From assembly GCA_965662745.1 (NCBI GenBank), contig CBFIJK010000013.1, forward strand, positions 1-64,000: a stretch of 64,000 nucleotides of DNA, written 5' to 3'. A program made the position numbers and the translations under genes. Positions 42,130-51,158 of the stretch are shown piece after piece. How positions within the stretch are numbered: position 1 is the stretch's first letter; the number at the start of each line of letters is the position of its first letter. The stretch is from Anianibacter sp965662745 (GTDB taxonomy: Bacteria > Pseudomonadota > Alphaproteobacteria > Rhodobacterales > Rhodobacteraceae). The notes beneath the pieces are model-generated. The model was not told where the DNA came from and made no database searches. It saw nothing but the letters and a program-made list of their open reading frames with translations.

Positions 42130-45100
42130 TCACTCGAACTCGATCAGCAAATCCTTGGCGTCGATCTGCGCACCGGCCTGTACGTGAACAGCCTTGATCA
42201 CTGCATCGCGTTCGGCATGAAGACCCGTTTCCATCTTCATCGCCTCGATGGTCAGCAGAAGATCGCCCTGTTTGACCTCCTTGCCGTCCTGCGCCGTGAC
42301 AGAGGCGACGACGCCCGGCATCGGCGCGCCGAGATGGGATGCGTTGCCGATCTCGGCCTTGGGGCGGGCCTGCGCGGTGGCCTTCACCTTGCGGTCGGCA
42401 ACGCGGATGACGCGCGGCTGGCCGTTCAGCTCGAAAAACACCCGTGCATCCCCGTCCTCATGGGTCTCGCCGATGGCCTGCAGCCGGATTTCCAGCGTCT
42501 TGCCGGGATCGATCTCGACCGAAATCTGGTCCCCGGCTTCCATCCCATAAAAGAAGGTCGAGGTCGGCAGCGTCCGCACCGGCCCGTACATCTTGTGGCG
42601 CTCGGCATAGTCGCCGAAGACCTTGGGATACATGAGGTATCCGTTCAGATCCTCATCATCGAGCTTGACGCCAAGCGCCGCCTCGGCCTCGGCGCGGGTC
42701 TCTTCGACATCCACCGGATCCAGATGCTTGCCGGGCCGCTCGGTATTGGGGGCCTCGCCCTTCAGCGCCTTATCGACGATCGTGGCCGGGAAGCCGCCCG
42801 GAGGCTGGCCAAGATTGCCGCGCATCATGTCGATGACGCTGTCGGGGAAATTCACGTCCTTCTCGGGGTCCTCGACATCGGCGCGGCTGAGACCCTGGCT
42901 GACCATCATCAGTGCCATGTCGCCCACCACTTTCGAGGAGGGCGTCACCTTCACGATATCGCCGAACATCTGGTTCACCTCGGCATACATCTGCGCGACT
43001 TCGTGCCAGCGCTCTTCAAGGCCCATGGACCTGGCCTGCGCCTTGAGGTTGGTGAACTGCCCGCCCGGCATTTCGTGCAGGTAAACCTCTGACGCGGGGG
43101 CCTGCAGGCCCGACTCGAAAGCGGCGTAATGGGCGCGCACGGATTCCCAGTAGTTGGAAATTTCGCGGATCGCATCGACGCTGAGGCCCGTATCCCGGTC
43201 GGTGTGCTGCAGCGCCTCGACAACGGTGCCCAGAGTTGCCTGGCTGGTGTTGCCCGACAGCGCGTCCATGGCGCAGTCGACGGCATCGACGCCCGCCTCG
43301 GCTGCAGCAAGGATTGTCCCGCAGGCGATGCCCGCCGTGTCATGGGTGTGGAAATGGATCGGCAGGCCGACTTCATCCTTCAGTGCCTTGAACAGGACCC
43401 GCGCAGCGGCAGGTTTCAGAAGGCCGGCCATATCCTTCAGCCCCAGCACATGCGCGCCTGCGGCTTCCAGGTCCTTGGCCATCCCGACATAGTATTTCAG
43501 GTCGTATTTCGACCGGTCCGGATCCAGCAGGTTGCCGGTATAGCAGATCGTGCCTTCGCAGACCTTTTCGGCGGCGATCACGGCGTCCATGGCGACGCGC
43601 ATGTTTTCCACCCAGTTGAGGCTGTCGAAGACGCGGAACACATCGACGCCTGAGGTTGCGGCCTGGGTGACAAAGCCCTGCACCACGTTGTCGGGATAGT
43701 TGGTATAGCCCACCCCGTTCGAGGCACGCAGCAGCATCTGGGTCATGATATTCGGCATATGCGCCCGGATATCGCGCAGGCGCTGCCAGGGGCATTCCTG
43801 CAAGAAGCGATATGCCACGTCGAAGGTCGCGCCGCCCCAGCATTCGACCGAGAAGAGTTCCGGCAGGTTCGCGGCATAGGCGGGAGCCACGCGGATCATG
43901 TCGATGGACCGCATGCGGGTCGCCAGAAGCGACTGGTGCCCGTCGCGCATCGTGGTGTCGGTGATCAGAAGCTGCTTTTGCTCCTTCATCCAGTTGGCAA
44001 CGGCTTCGGGGCCGAACTCATCAAGGATCTGACGCGTGCCGGGCTTTGGGTGATCAGCGCGGGATGCGGGCGCCTTGGGTTCCTTGATATCGGCGGCGGG
44101 GCGTGTGCGGCCTTGCGTTTCGGGATGCCCGTTCACGCTGATATCGGCGACATAGGTCAGGATCTTCGTGGCCCGGTCCTGGCGCTTCGAGAACTGGAAC
44201 AGCTCCGGCGTCTCGTCGATGAACTTGGTGTGGTATTCGTAGTTCAGAAAGGTCGGGTGCCGCAGCAGGTTGATGACGAAGTCGATATTCGTCGCCACGC
44301 CCCGGATGCGGAATTCGCGCAAGGCGCGGTCCATACGGGCGATGGCGGCCTCGGGTGTCGGGGCCCAGGCGGTGACCTTTTCCAGAAGCGAATCGTAGAA
44401 CCTGGTGATGACCGCGCCGGAATAGGCCGTGCCGCCATCAAGGCGAATGCCCATACCTGTCGCGCCGCGATAGGCGGTGATGCGGCCGTAGTCGGGGATG
44501 AAGTTGTTGGTCGGGTCCTCGGTGGTGATCCGCGTCTGAATCGCGTGGCCGGTCAGGCGCACGTCATACTGGCTGGCCACGCCGGTCGCTTCGGTCAATG
44601 ACTTGCCCTCGGCGATCAGGATCTGTGCGCGCACGATGTCGATACCGGTGACTTCTTCGGTGACGGTATGTTCGACCTGCACGCGGGGGTTCACTTCGAT
44701 GAAGTAGAATTTGCCGCTGTCCATATCCATCAGGAATTCGATGGTACCCGCGCATTCGTACCCGACCTCTTCGGCGATGCGCCGCCCGAGGCTGCAAATC
44801 TCTTCGCGCTGGGCAGGGGACAGGTAGGGTGCGGGTGCGCGTTCCACGACCTTCTGATTGCGCCGCTGAACCGAACAATCGCGTTCCCAGAGGTGATAGA
44901 TATTGCCTTGGCTGTCGCCGAGGATCTGCACCTCGACATGGCGGGCGCGCTGGATCATCTTTTCCAGATACCCCTCGCCGTTGCCAAAGGCCGCCTCTGC
45001 CTCGCGTCGGCCTTCCTTGACCTTTTCCTCAAGCTCTTCGGGCTTCAGGATCGGGCGCATGCCCCGGCCGCCGCCGCCCCAGGATGCCTTGAGCATCATC

Positions 45101-45570
45101 GGGTAGCCGACCTTGTCGGCCCATTTGCGCACCTCGTCCATGTCGTCGTTCAGAACGTCCGACGCTGGGATCACCGGAACGCCCGCCTTGATCGCAACCT
45201 GGCGGGCCGAGGCCTTGTCGCCGAGCGCGCGCATCGTATCGGCCTTGGGTCCAATGAATGTGATTTTCGCCTCTGCGCAGGCATCCACGAATTCGGGGTT
45301 TTCCGACAGAAGACCATAGCCCGGGTGGATCGCATCAGCGCCTGACATCTTGGCGACGCGGATGATTTCCTCGATCGACAGATACGCCTGAACCGGGCCG
45401 AGGCCCTCGCCAATCTTGTAAGCCTCGTCCGCCTTGAACCTGTGCAGCGACAGCTTGTCCTCTTCGGCATAGACGGCGACGGTTCTCTTGCCCATCTCGT
45501 TGGCGGCGCGCATCACGCGGATTGCGATCTCGCCGCGGTTGGCAATGAGGATTTTCTTGAAATCTGGCAT
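42130..45570 (-). CDS. pyc: Pyruvate carboxylase
   Basis: 1146 residues from the ATG at 45570, with GGAGG upstream. Domain order is biotin carboxylase (ILIANRGEIAIRVMRAANE, ATP-grasp loop ASWGGGGRGMR), carboxyltransferase (TTMRDGHQSLLATRMRS, a metal-binding TIM barrel, with THDTAGIACG), the PYC allosteric/tetramerisation region, and a biotinyl domain with EAMKMET. Lys1112 is the predicted biotin site. It makes oxaloacetate from pyruvate and bicarbonate to refill the TCA cycle. It runs alone on the minus strand, with repeat copy B just after its stop. Confidence 0.97.
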   Translation of the reverse strand: MPDFKKILIANRGEIAIRVMRAANEMGKRTVAVYAEEDKLSLHRFKADEAYKIGEGLGPVQAYLSIEEIIRVAKMSGADAIHPGYGLLSENPEFVDACAEAKITFIGPKADTMRALGDKASARQVAIKAGVPVIPASDVLNDDMDEVRKWADKVGYPMMLKASWGGGGRGMRPILKPEELEEKVKEGRREAEAAFGNGEGYLEKMIQRARHVEVQILGDSQGNIYHLWERDCSVQRRNQKVVERAPAPYLSPAQREEICSLGRRIAEEVGYECAGTIEFLMDMDSGKFYFIEVNPRVQVEHTVTEEVTGIDIVRAQILIAEGKSLTEATGVASQYDVRLTGHAIQTRITTEDPTNNFIPDYGRITAYRGATGMGIRLDGGTAYSGAVITRFYDSLLEKVTAWAPTPEAAIARMDRALREFRIRGVATNIDFVINLLRHPTFLNYEYHTKFIDETPELFQFSKRQDRATKILTYVADISVNGHPETQGRTRPAADIKEPKAPASRADHPKPGTRQILDEFGPEAVANWMKEQKQLLITDTTMRDGHQSLLATRMRSIDMIRVAPAYAANLPELFSVECWGGATFDVAYRFLQECPWQRLRDIRAHMPNIMTQMLLRASNGVGYTNYPDNVVQGFVTQAATSGVDVFRVFDSLNWVENMRVAMDAVIAAEKVCEGTICYTGNLLDPDRSKYDLKYYVGMAKDLEAAGAHVLGLKDMAGLLKPAAARVLFKALKDEVGLPIHFHTHDTAGIACGTILAAAEAGVDAVDCAMDALSGNTSQATLGTVVEALQHTDRDTGLSVDAIREISNYWESVRAHYAAFESGLQAPASEVYLHEMPGGQFTNLKAQARSMGLEERWHEVAQMYAEVNQMFGDIVKVTPSSKVVGDMALMMVSQGLSRADVEDPEKDVNFPDSVIDMMRGNLGQPPGGFPATIVDKALKGEAPNTERPGKHLDPVDVEETRAEAEAALGVKLDDEDLNGYLMYPKVFGDYAERHKMYGPVRTLPTSTFFYGMEAGDQISVEIDPGKTLEIRLQAIGETHEDGDARVFFELNGQPRVIRVADRKVKATAQARPKAEIGNASHLGAPMPGVVASVTAQDGKEVKQGDLLLTIEAMKMETGLHAERDAVIKAVHVQAGAQIDAKDLLIEFE

Positions 45571-45665
45571 GGGGACAGAAGCCTCCGCAAAGGAATTGTG
45601 CAGTTGCAGCATTGTTACGCGGCCCCGCCCTGAACGTAAACGCTTTGCGACAGATCGGCAGTTTC

Positions 45666-46340
45666 CTAGTCCGAGCGGCGTTCGAAATCTGAAACCGACT
45701 TGCCCGGTTCGTCTACAAAAAGGGCAGGCAGGACACGCAGTTCACTGATCTGGTCGACGCGGATATCGGCAAAGGCACTTGCCGTGTCCGACCAGACCCC
45801 CAGCGACCAGACACGGCCCCAATAGTCGAGCTTGAGCGGCCGCACCGTTTCGCTACGGCGCTGCCCCGCGCCATCGGTCCAGGTGAGGGCCAGCTTTTGC
45901 CTTGACCGCAAGGCCGGGCGGATGCGCGGCAGATGTTTCAGCGCGGCGGCGCTGTCGGCGAAGGGATAGACCGCAAGCGCGCCGCCCGTCTCGCGCGGCG
46001 GTGCGTTTTCGGGCAGCGCCGCTTCCAGTCGTGCGGCAAGGTCGCGGGCCGCGCGGCCCATGTCGTCATCCGCGCCCTCGGCGACCACGGCAAGGCCGAG
46101 ATGCAGGGCCTCAAGTTCCGTCTGGGTCAGCGCCATCGGCGGCAGCGTCACGGGCCTTGTCATGCGGTAGCCTTGGCCGCGTGTGCCCTCGACCGGGATG
46201 CCCGACGCCATGAGCGTGTCCATATCCCGATAAAGCGTCCGTTCGGACACGCCAAGGCGCCGCGCCAGATCACCCGCCCGGTGCACACGTCCGTCGCGAA
46301 GCCGCCGGATCAGATCATATAGTCTGTCGCTGCGTGCCAT
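45666..46340 (-). CDS. HTH/WYL-domain transcriptional regulator (YafY-type)
   Basis: 224 residues from the ATG at 46340, six bases after GGAGG; a GTG two codons upstream is less likely. Residues 1-60 are an HTH_11 winged helix (RLYDLIRRLRDGRVHRAGDLARRLGVSERTLYRDMD). The WYL domain covers about residues 130-205 (KLALTWTDGAGQRRSETVRPLKLDYWGRVWSLGVW). WYL domains sense ligands, possibly nucleotides or DNA-damage products. It is divergent from tatA, and an inverted repeat (46378-46399) between them is a likely autoregulatory site. Confidence 0.88.
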   Translation of the reverse strand: MARSDRLYDLIRRLRDGRVHRAGDLARRLGVSERTLYRDMDTLMASGIPVEGTRGQGYRMTRPVTLPPMALTQTELEALHLGLAVVAEGADDDMGRAARDLAARLEAALPENAPPRETGGALAVYPFADSAAALKHLPRIRPALRSRQKLALTWTDGAGQRRSETVRPLKLDYWGRVWSLGVWSDTASAFADIRVDQISELRVLPALFVDEPGKSVSDFERRSD

Positions 46341-46377
46341 GGGCACCCTCCGCTGATTCGTGCCCTCGCAAGGACGC

Positions 46378-46399
46378 TCCTGACACTAGCCTGTCAGGA
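46378..46399. promoter_or_regulatory. Inverted repeat, probable WYL-regulator operator
   Basis: TCCTGACA and TGTCAGGA form a perfect 8-bp inverted repeat with a six-base spacer (CTAGCC), 38 bases upstream of the regulator start. It lies in the tatA-regulator divergent spacer. Autoregulation is inferred from position. Confidence 0.5.
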
Positions 46400-46545
46400 T
46401 GCCGCGCGAAACCGGCCCTTCACGCGCGCATTCCGCCCTTTACCCTATCGTGAATGCGCTGCCGCTTTTCCTTGCCCGAAAGGACCCGTAGATACGGCAG
46501 GCATTTTCAGGCGGCGCGCCCGCGCGGCCAGCAAGGGAGAACACC

Positions 46546-46758
46546 ATGCTCAACAATATCGGCCTTCCCGGTCTTCTGCTCATCGCCGTCGTCGTTCTCG
46601 TCCTCTTCGGACGCGGCAAGATCTCGTCGCTGATGGGTGAGGTCGGCAAGGGCATCACCGCCTTCAAGAAGGGCGTCGATGACAGCAAGAAAGAGATCGA
46701 GGATTCGACCGCCTCGGCCAATGAAAACGCAACCGAGCAGGAGAAGGACAAGGCGTAA
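46546..46758 (+). CDS. tatA: Sec-independent translocase subunit TatA
   Basis: 70 residues; GGGAGAA precedes the ATG. One N-terminal transmembrane helix (LPGLLLIAVVVLVLFGRGKI) is followed by the FGRGK hinge, an amphipathic helix (SSLMGEVGKGITAFKKGV) and a charged acidic tail. TatA oligomers form the passage for folded proteins with twin-arginine signals. It heads the tatABC operon. Confidence 0.95.
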   Translation: MLNNIGLPGLLLIAVVVLVLFGRGKISSLMGEVGKGITAFKKGVDDSKKEIEDSTASANENATEQEKDKA

Positions 46759-46800
46759 GCCCCTTCACCGCGCTGCGTTCTTTTTCAAGGCAGGACCCCA

Positions 46801-47481
46801 ATGTTCGATATCGGCTGGACCGAGCTTCTCGTGATCGGCGTCGTCGCGCTGATCGTCGTCGGCCCCAAGGATCTGCCCGGCATGTTCCGCACGCTCGGGC
46901 GGTTTACGGGCAAGATGCGCGGGATGGCGCGCGAGTTTCAAAAGGCCATGAACGACGCCGCCGATCAGGCCGGTGCGAGCGATCTGAAGAAGATGGGCGA
47001 GGATCTGAAATCCGCGACCTCGCCGCGCAAGATGGGGCTCGATCGCCTGAACGACGCTGCTGACCGGTTCGAGAAATGGGATCCAGCGAAAGCCGCCAAG
47101 CCCGACCCGAACTGGAAAAGCCCCGAGAGTGGACCCAAGAAGGGGCCTGCCACTCAGAAACTTGCCGATGAACGCGCCGCTGCTGCCGAAAAGCTGAAAG
47201 CCGCCAGCGCCCAGCGCGCCAGTGACCGCGTCGCCAAAGAGGCCGCCGCGTTGGATGAGGCACCGGTCGAGGCAAAGCCCGTTGCCAAGCCCGCCGCCCC
47301 GAAAAAGACGGCGGCAACGCCCAAGCCCAAATCGGCTGCAAAACCCCGCGCCAAGGCTGCGCCAGGCACCAAGACCCAATCCGCCGCTGCGCCCAAGGCC
47401 GCTGCCAAGCCCAAAGCCACCGCCAAGCCCAAGGCGAAGCCCGCGCCCAAACGCAAACCCAAATCGGATGACACGGCATGA
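46801..47481 (+). CDS. tatB: Sec-independent translocase subunit TatB
   Basis: 226 residues. The start MFDIGWTELLVIGVVALIVV and VGPKDLPGMFRTLGRFTGK are typical of TatB, including the Glu in the transmembrane helix. A long amphipathic helix follows. The C-terminal 90 residues are a Lys/Ala/Pro-rich low-complexity tail longer than in E. coli TatB. With TatC it forms the signal-peptide receptor. It is 42 bases after tatA and overlaps tatC by four bases. Confidence 0.95.
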   Translation: MFDIGWTELLVIGVVALIVVGPKDLPGMFRTLGRFTGKMRGMAREFQKAMNDAADQAGASDLKKMGEDLKSATSPRKMGLDRLNDAADRFEKWDPAKAAKPDPNWKSPESGPKKGPATQKLADERAAAAEKLKAASAQRASDRVAKEAAALDEAPVEAKPVAKPAAPKKTAATPKPKSAAKPRAKAAPGTKTQSAAAPKAAAKPKATAKPKAKPAPKRKPKSDDTA

Positions 47482-48329
47482 GCGACGCGAACGAGATCGA
47501 TGACAGCTCTGCCCCGCTGATCGAGCATCTGGCCGAACTGCGCAGCCGACTGATCCGCTGCGTGATCTATTTCATCATCGGCATGGTGATCTGCTTCACC
47601 GTCGCCACACCGATCTTCAACTTCCTGACCGATCCGCTGTGCCAGGTGCTGGCCCAGCGCGGCCAGAACTGTGACCTGATCTTCATCTCCCCGCAGGAAG
47701 GCTTCTTCGTCGCGATCAAGGTGTCGTTCCTGGGGGGCTTCATGCTCGCCTTTCCGTTCATCGCCAACCAGATGTGGCGCTTCGTGGCGCCGGGTCTCTA
47801 CAAGACCGAAAAGGGCGCGTTCCTGCCCTTCCTCGTCGCCTCGCCCTTCATGTTCTTTCTTGGCGCGGCCTTCGCCTTCTACGTCGTCACGCCGCTGGCC
47901 TATGACTTCTTTCTCGGCTTCCAGCAATTCGGCGCCGAGGGCGAGGCGGTCGTCGGCGAAGAGGTGCGGCAGGGCCTGTCGGTCGTCTTCCAGGGCTCGG
48001 CGCAGGAATACCTCAACCTCACAATCAAGTTCATCGTCGCCTTTGGCCTCTGCTTTCAGCTTCCCGTTCTTCTGACGCTCATGGGCAAGGCGGGCCTCGT
48101 GTCCGCGCAAGGCCTTGGCGAGATGCGCAAATACGCTGTGGTCGCGATCCTCGTGCTCGCCGCGCTGGTCACGCCTCCCGATGTCATCACGCAGGTGATC
48201 CTCTTCGTGGTGGTCTACGGGCTTTACGAGGTGTCGATCTTCCTCGTGCGCCGCGTCGAACGCCAGCGCATCGCAAAACTGCGCGCCGAGGGCCTTCTCG
48301 ATGAAGACGAGGACGAGACTGGCGCATGA
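47478..48329 (+). CDS. tatC: Sec-independent translocase subunit TatC
   Basis: 283 residues with six transmembrane helices. Family motifs are LIEHLAELRSRLI at the N-terminus, ISPQEGFFVAIKVSFLGGFMLAFPF and FVAPGLYKTEKGAFLPF. The periplasmic loop contains an acidic insert (GAEGEAVVGEEVRQGLS). It is the main twin-arginine signal receptor. It overlaps tatB and the following ATPase gene in ATGA at both ends. Confidence 0.96.
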   Translation: MSDANEIDDSSAPLIEHLAELRSRLIRCVIYFIIGMVICFTVATPIFNFLTDPLCQVLAQRGQNCDLIFISPQEGFFVAIKVSFLGGFMLAFPFIANQMWRFVAPGLYKTEKGAFLPFLVASPFMFFLGAAFAFYVVTPLAYDFFLGFQQFGAEGEAVVGEEVRQGLSVVFQGSAQEYLNLTIKFIVAFGLCFQLPVLLTLMGKAGLVSAQGLGEMRKYAVVAILVLAALVTPPDVITQVILFVVVYGLYEVSIFLVRRVERQRIAKLRAEGLLDEDEDETGA

Positions 48330-49168
48330 GTGACGACACGCTGACCCGCATCGCCGAGGCGCTGGAACGCATCAGCCCCGCGCCCGGCGCCGCGCCCGAT
48401 TTCTCGGTCGCAACGGCGTTTTTGTGGAAGACCGGGCCGGACACCCTTGAACCGGTCGAAAACATCAACCGTGTGGACTTGCCGCTGCTTCTGGGGATCG
48501 ACCGCGCCCGCGATACGCTCTTGCAGAACACCCGCCAATTCGCTCAAGGGTTCCCGGCGAACAACGCGCTTCTCTGGGGTGCGCGGGGGATGGGCAAATC
48601 CTCCCTCGTCAAGGCGATCCACGGCGCGGTCGCGGGCGAGGGACATCCGCTGAAACTGGTGGAAATCCAGCGCGAAGACTTGCCCAGCATTGGCAGGCTC
48701 CTCACCTTCCTGCGCGCCTCGACCGATCGCTTCGTCCTCTTCTGCGATGACTTGTCTTTCAGCCATGACGACGAGCACTACAAATCGCTCAAGGCCGTAC
48801 TCGACGGCGGGATCGAGGGCCGTCCGGACAATGTGATCCTCTACGCAACGTCCAACCGCCGTCACCTCATGCCTCGCGACATGATCGAGAACGAGCGCCA
48901 GACCGGCATCAACCCCTCCGAGTCGACAGAAGAAAAAGTCTCGCTCTCGGACCGCTTCGGCCTGTGGTTGGGTTTTCATCCGTGCTCACAGGACGAATAC
49001 CTCGATATGATCCGGGGCTATTGCGCCGAATACGGGGTCGAGATCGACGAAAAGACGCTCTGGGCCGAGGCGATCGAGTGGCAAGCCACGCGCGGCAGCC
49101 GCTCGGGCCGCGTTGCCTGGCAATATTTCACCGACCTCGCAGGTCGCCGCGGCGTCAGCCTGAGTTGA
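48326..49168 (+). CDS. DUF815-family AAA-like ATPase
   Basis: 280 residues coupled to tatC by ATGA. The P-loop is WGARGMGKSSLVKAI near residue 88 and Walker B is FVLFCDDLSF. An arginine-containing ATSNRRHLMPRDM segment and SLSDRFGLWLGFHP follow, as in DUF815 proteins. The family is a AAA+-like group of unknown function, common in proteobacteria. Co-expression with Tat suggests, without proof, a link to export or quality control. Confidence 0.88.
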   Translation: MSDDTLTRIAEALERISPAPGAAPDFSVATAFLWKTGPDTLEPVENINRVDLPLLLGIDRARDTLLQNTRQFAQGFPANNALLWGARGMGKSSLVKAIHGAVAGEGHPLKLVEIQREDLPSIGRLLTFLRASTDRFVLFCDDLSFSHDDEHYKSLKAVLDGGIEGRPDNVILYATSNRRHLMPRDMIENERQTGINPSESTEEKVSLSDRFGLWLGFHPCSQDEYLDMIRGYCAEYGVEIDEKTLWAEAIEWQATRGSRSGRVAWQYFTDLAGRRGVSLS

Positions 49169-49179
49169 TCCCAGCTTCT

Positions 49180-49260
49180 ACTTTGGTTCCTTAAATACCC
49201 TTGGGGGGTCTGGGGGGCAAAGCCCCCCAGCGGATCGGATCGCGCACGCGATCCGAAACC
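49180..49260 (-). repeat. Dispersed GC-hairpin/CAAAGT repeat, copy C
   Basis: Read on the minus strand, it directly follows the NlpD-like gene stop: hairpin CGGATCGC/GCGATCCG (49236-49255), hairpin CTGGGGGGC/GCCCCCCAG (49210-49230, loop 3), then GGGTATTTAAGGAACCAAAGT. It lies between convergent genes and probably terminates both. Confidence 0.75.
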
Positions 49261-49261
49261 C

Positions 49262-50464
49262 TCAGGGAAGGAACTGCGCCGGATCGACGAGCTCTGCTCC
49301 GCGCAGCGCGAGGAACCGCAGGCCCGATCCGCTCTGGTTGTTCACCGTCGCGATCACGTCGCCTGCATTTACCGTCTGGTTCTTCTCGACCTTGATCCCG
49401 GAAATCTCGGCATAGGCCGACGACACGTTCCCTGAATGGCGGATCACCAGATAGGTGTTCCCGGTCGTGTCCGGCGAGACCAGCGTGACCGTTCCGCTTG
49501 CCGCCGCGCGCACAGGCGTTCCGTTCTCGGCGGCAAAGACCACGTAGGATCGTTTGTCAGCCTCGGAGTAATCCGAGATGATCGGCCCCGACACGGGCGC
49601 GCGGAACTGCGCGCCGCCCGAGCTGGCCGATGTCGTCTCGGCGCCAAGATTGGGCGAGGCGGGAGTGGCTGCTGATGCGGTCTGCGTCGCGGCCTCTTCG
49701 TCCGGCAGGGGCGAAGAGGACGACGGCGGCAGCGGCGCGACGCTGCCGGTGCCGGGCGCGGGCGCCGCAGTGGTTTCAGGCACCTGTGCCGGTGCGGGCG
49801 CTGCGCGGCCGGCGACGGGCACCAGTAGATACTGGCCCTCGCGGACCGTGAGATCCGGGCCGAGGCCGTTCCAGTCCGCAAGGGACCTGACCGACACGCC
49901 GTAGAGCCGCGAGATGGAATAAGCGGTTTCCCCGCGCACGACCTGGTGGCGCACAGGCGTTGGGCCGGTCTGGGCGTCGGATGCAGGCGCCGCCGCAGAG
50001 GCCGACTGCCCGGACGCCTCGGCCCGGTCGATGGCGTTTGAGGCGAGCGTGGTCACGTCGATATCGCTCGAGGGCCGGATCGGGCCGAACCCGTCCGCGC
50101 CGGTGGCAGGTGAGGGTTCTGCCACGCGGTTCGGCAGCGCCAGCACTTCGCCCGCGCGCAATTCGGTGTCGATTGTCACGGCGTTGTATTCGGCCAGTTC
50201 CGCAGGCGTGACGCCGATGCGGTTGGCGACGCTGCCCACGGTGTCGCCGCGCCGGGCGACTGCGACCTGGAATTGCGGGTAGGAAATGATGCCCCGATCA
50301 TCGGGGTCCGGGCGGTTTCCTGCCGATTGCGCCGCTGCTGTCGTGTCCGCGCCGCTGTTTGCAAGGTCGCGCAGGTCGAAATCCATCGGTCCGGTACAGG
50401 CCGACAGGGCCACAAGGGAAACGGCTCCGAAAACCAACCGAACACGGTCTGTCGAAAAATTCAT
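49262..50464 (-). CDS. NlpD-like lipoprotein with LysM domains and degenerate M23 domain
   Basis: 400 residues from the ATG at 50464, nine bases after GAAGAGG; an upstream ATG at 50473 abuts that site. A lipobox (VALSAC) ends the signal peptide. Two LysM domains follow (AVARRGDTVGSVANRIGVTP and VVRGETAYSISRLYGVSV), then a low-complexity linker and a LytM/M23 domain (RAPVSGPIISDY...NGTPVRAAASGTV). The catalytic zinc residues are missing: YAHL reads YAEI and HLHF reads LRFL. It is therefore likely an amidase activator like NlpD or EnvC, fitting the surE-pcm-nlpD order. Confidence 0.88.
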   Translation of the reverse strand: MNFSTDRVRLVFGAVSLVALSACTGPMDFDLRDLANSGADTTAAAQSAGNRPDPDDRGIISYPQFQVAVARRGDTVGSVANRIGVTPAELAEYNAVTIDTELRAGEVLALPNRVAEPSPATGADGFGPIRPSSDIDVTTLASNAIDRAEASGQSASAAAPASDAQTGPTPVRHQVVRGETAYSISRLYGVSVRSLADWNGLGPDLTVREGQYLLVPVAGRAAPAPAQVPETTAAPAPGTGSVAPLPPSSSSPLPDEEAATQTASAATPASPNLGAETTSASSGGAQFRAPVSGPIISDYSEADKRSYVVFAAENGTPVRAAASGTVTLVSPDTTGNTYLVIRHSGNVSSAYAEISGIKVEKNQTVNAGDVIATVNNQSGSGLRFLALRGAELVDPAQFLP

Positions 50465-50513
50465 ACTGCTCATCCTCTTCGGGCCAACCCGCCTTGCCCG
50501 GCGGAAAAGCCCC

Positions 50514-51152
50514 CTATTCCTGTCCCAGCCCCTCCAAGAGAGGCACGAAGCGCACGTCGCGCAGCTCGTCGTAGTCGAACCCCGCCTCGGTGCGTGTGAC
50601 CTTTATCAGGCTCTGCACCGCGTCCGACTGTCCCACAGGCACGACCATGATACCGCCAATCCTTAGTTGCGCCAATAGGGGGCCGGGGGGGTCTTCGGCG
50701 GCGGCGGTCACGATAATGCGGTCAAACGGCGCCTGATCGGGCAAACCATGGCTGCCATCGGCGGTGAACGTGGTCACATTGACCAATCCCATCGCGTCGA
50801 AAACGCCCTTCGCCTCGCTCACAAGGCGGCGGTGGCGATCGACTGTATAGACACGCCGCGCCATCTGGCTGAGGATCGCGGCCTGGTAGCCGGACCCGGT
50901 GCCGACCTCGAGCACCTTGTCGCGCGGCTGTGCGTTCAGCGCCTGGGTCATCAGCCCCACGATCGACGGCTGGCTGATCGTCTGCCCGCAGGCGATGGGC
51001 AGCGGCATGTCCTCATAGGCGCGCGCGGCGAAGATGCCCTTGACGAATTTCCCGCGATCCACCGCTTCCATCGCCGACAGCGTGCGATTGTCCGTCACCC
51101 CCTTCGATCTGAGGGCGAAGAGGAATTGCATCTTCTGCTCGGCGTCGAACAC
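50514..51152 (-). CDS. pcm: Protein-L-isoaspartate O-methyltransferase
   Basis: 212 residues from GTG 51152, with GGAG nine bases upstream; TTG 51155 is an alternative. It repairs isoaspartyl residues in aged proteins using SAM. Signatures are GQTISQPSIVGLMTQAL, the SAM loop VLEVGTGSGYQAAILS and FDRIIVTAAAEDPP with GGIMVVPVG. It sits between surE and the NlpD-like gene, a widespread stationary-phase survival arrangement. Confidence 0.94.
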   Translation of the reverse strand: MFDAEQKMQFLFALRSKGVTDNRTLSAMEAVDRGKFVKGIFAARAYEDMPLPIACGQTISQPSIVGLMTQALNAQPRDKVLEVGTGSGYQAAILSQMARRVYTVDRHRRLVSEAKGVFDAMGLVNVTTFTADGSHGLPDQAPFDRIIVTAAAEDPPGPLLAQLRIGGIMVVPVGQSDAVQSLIKVTRTEAGFDYDELRDVRFVPLLEGLGQE

Positions 51153-51158
51153 CAAGGG

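Noticed and set aside
41233..43092. Open frame of 619 codons on the plus strand crossing the N gap
   Set aside because: It is antisense to terC and pyc, and continuity depends on unknown bases.
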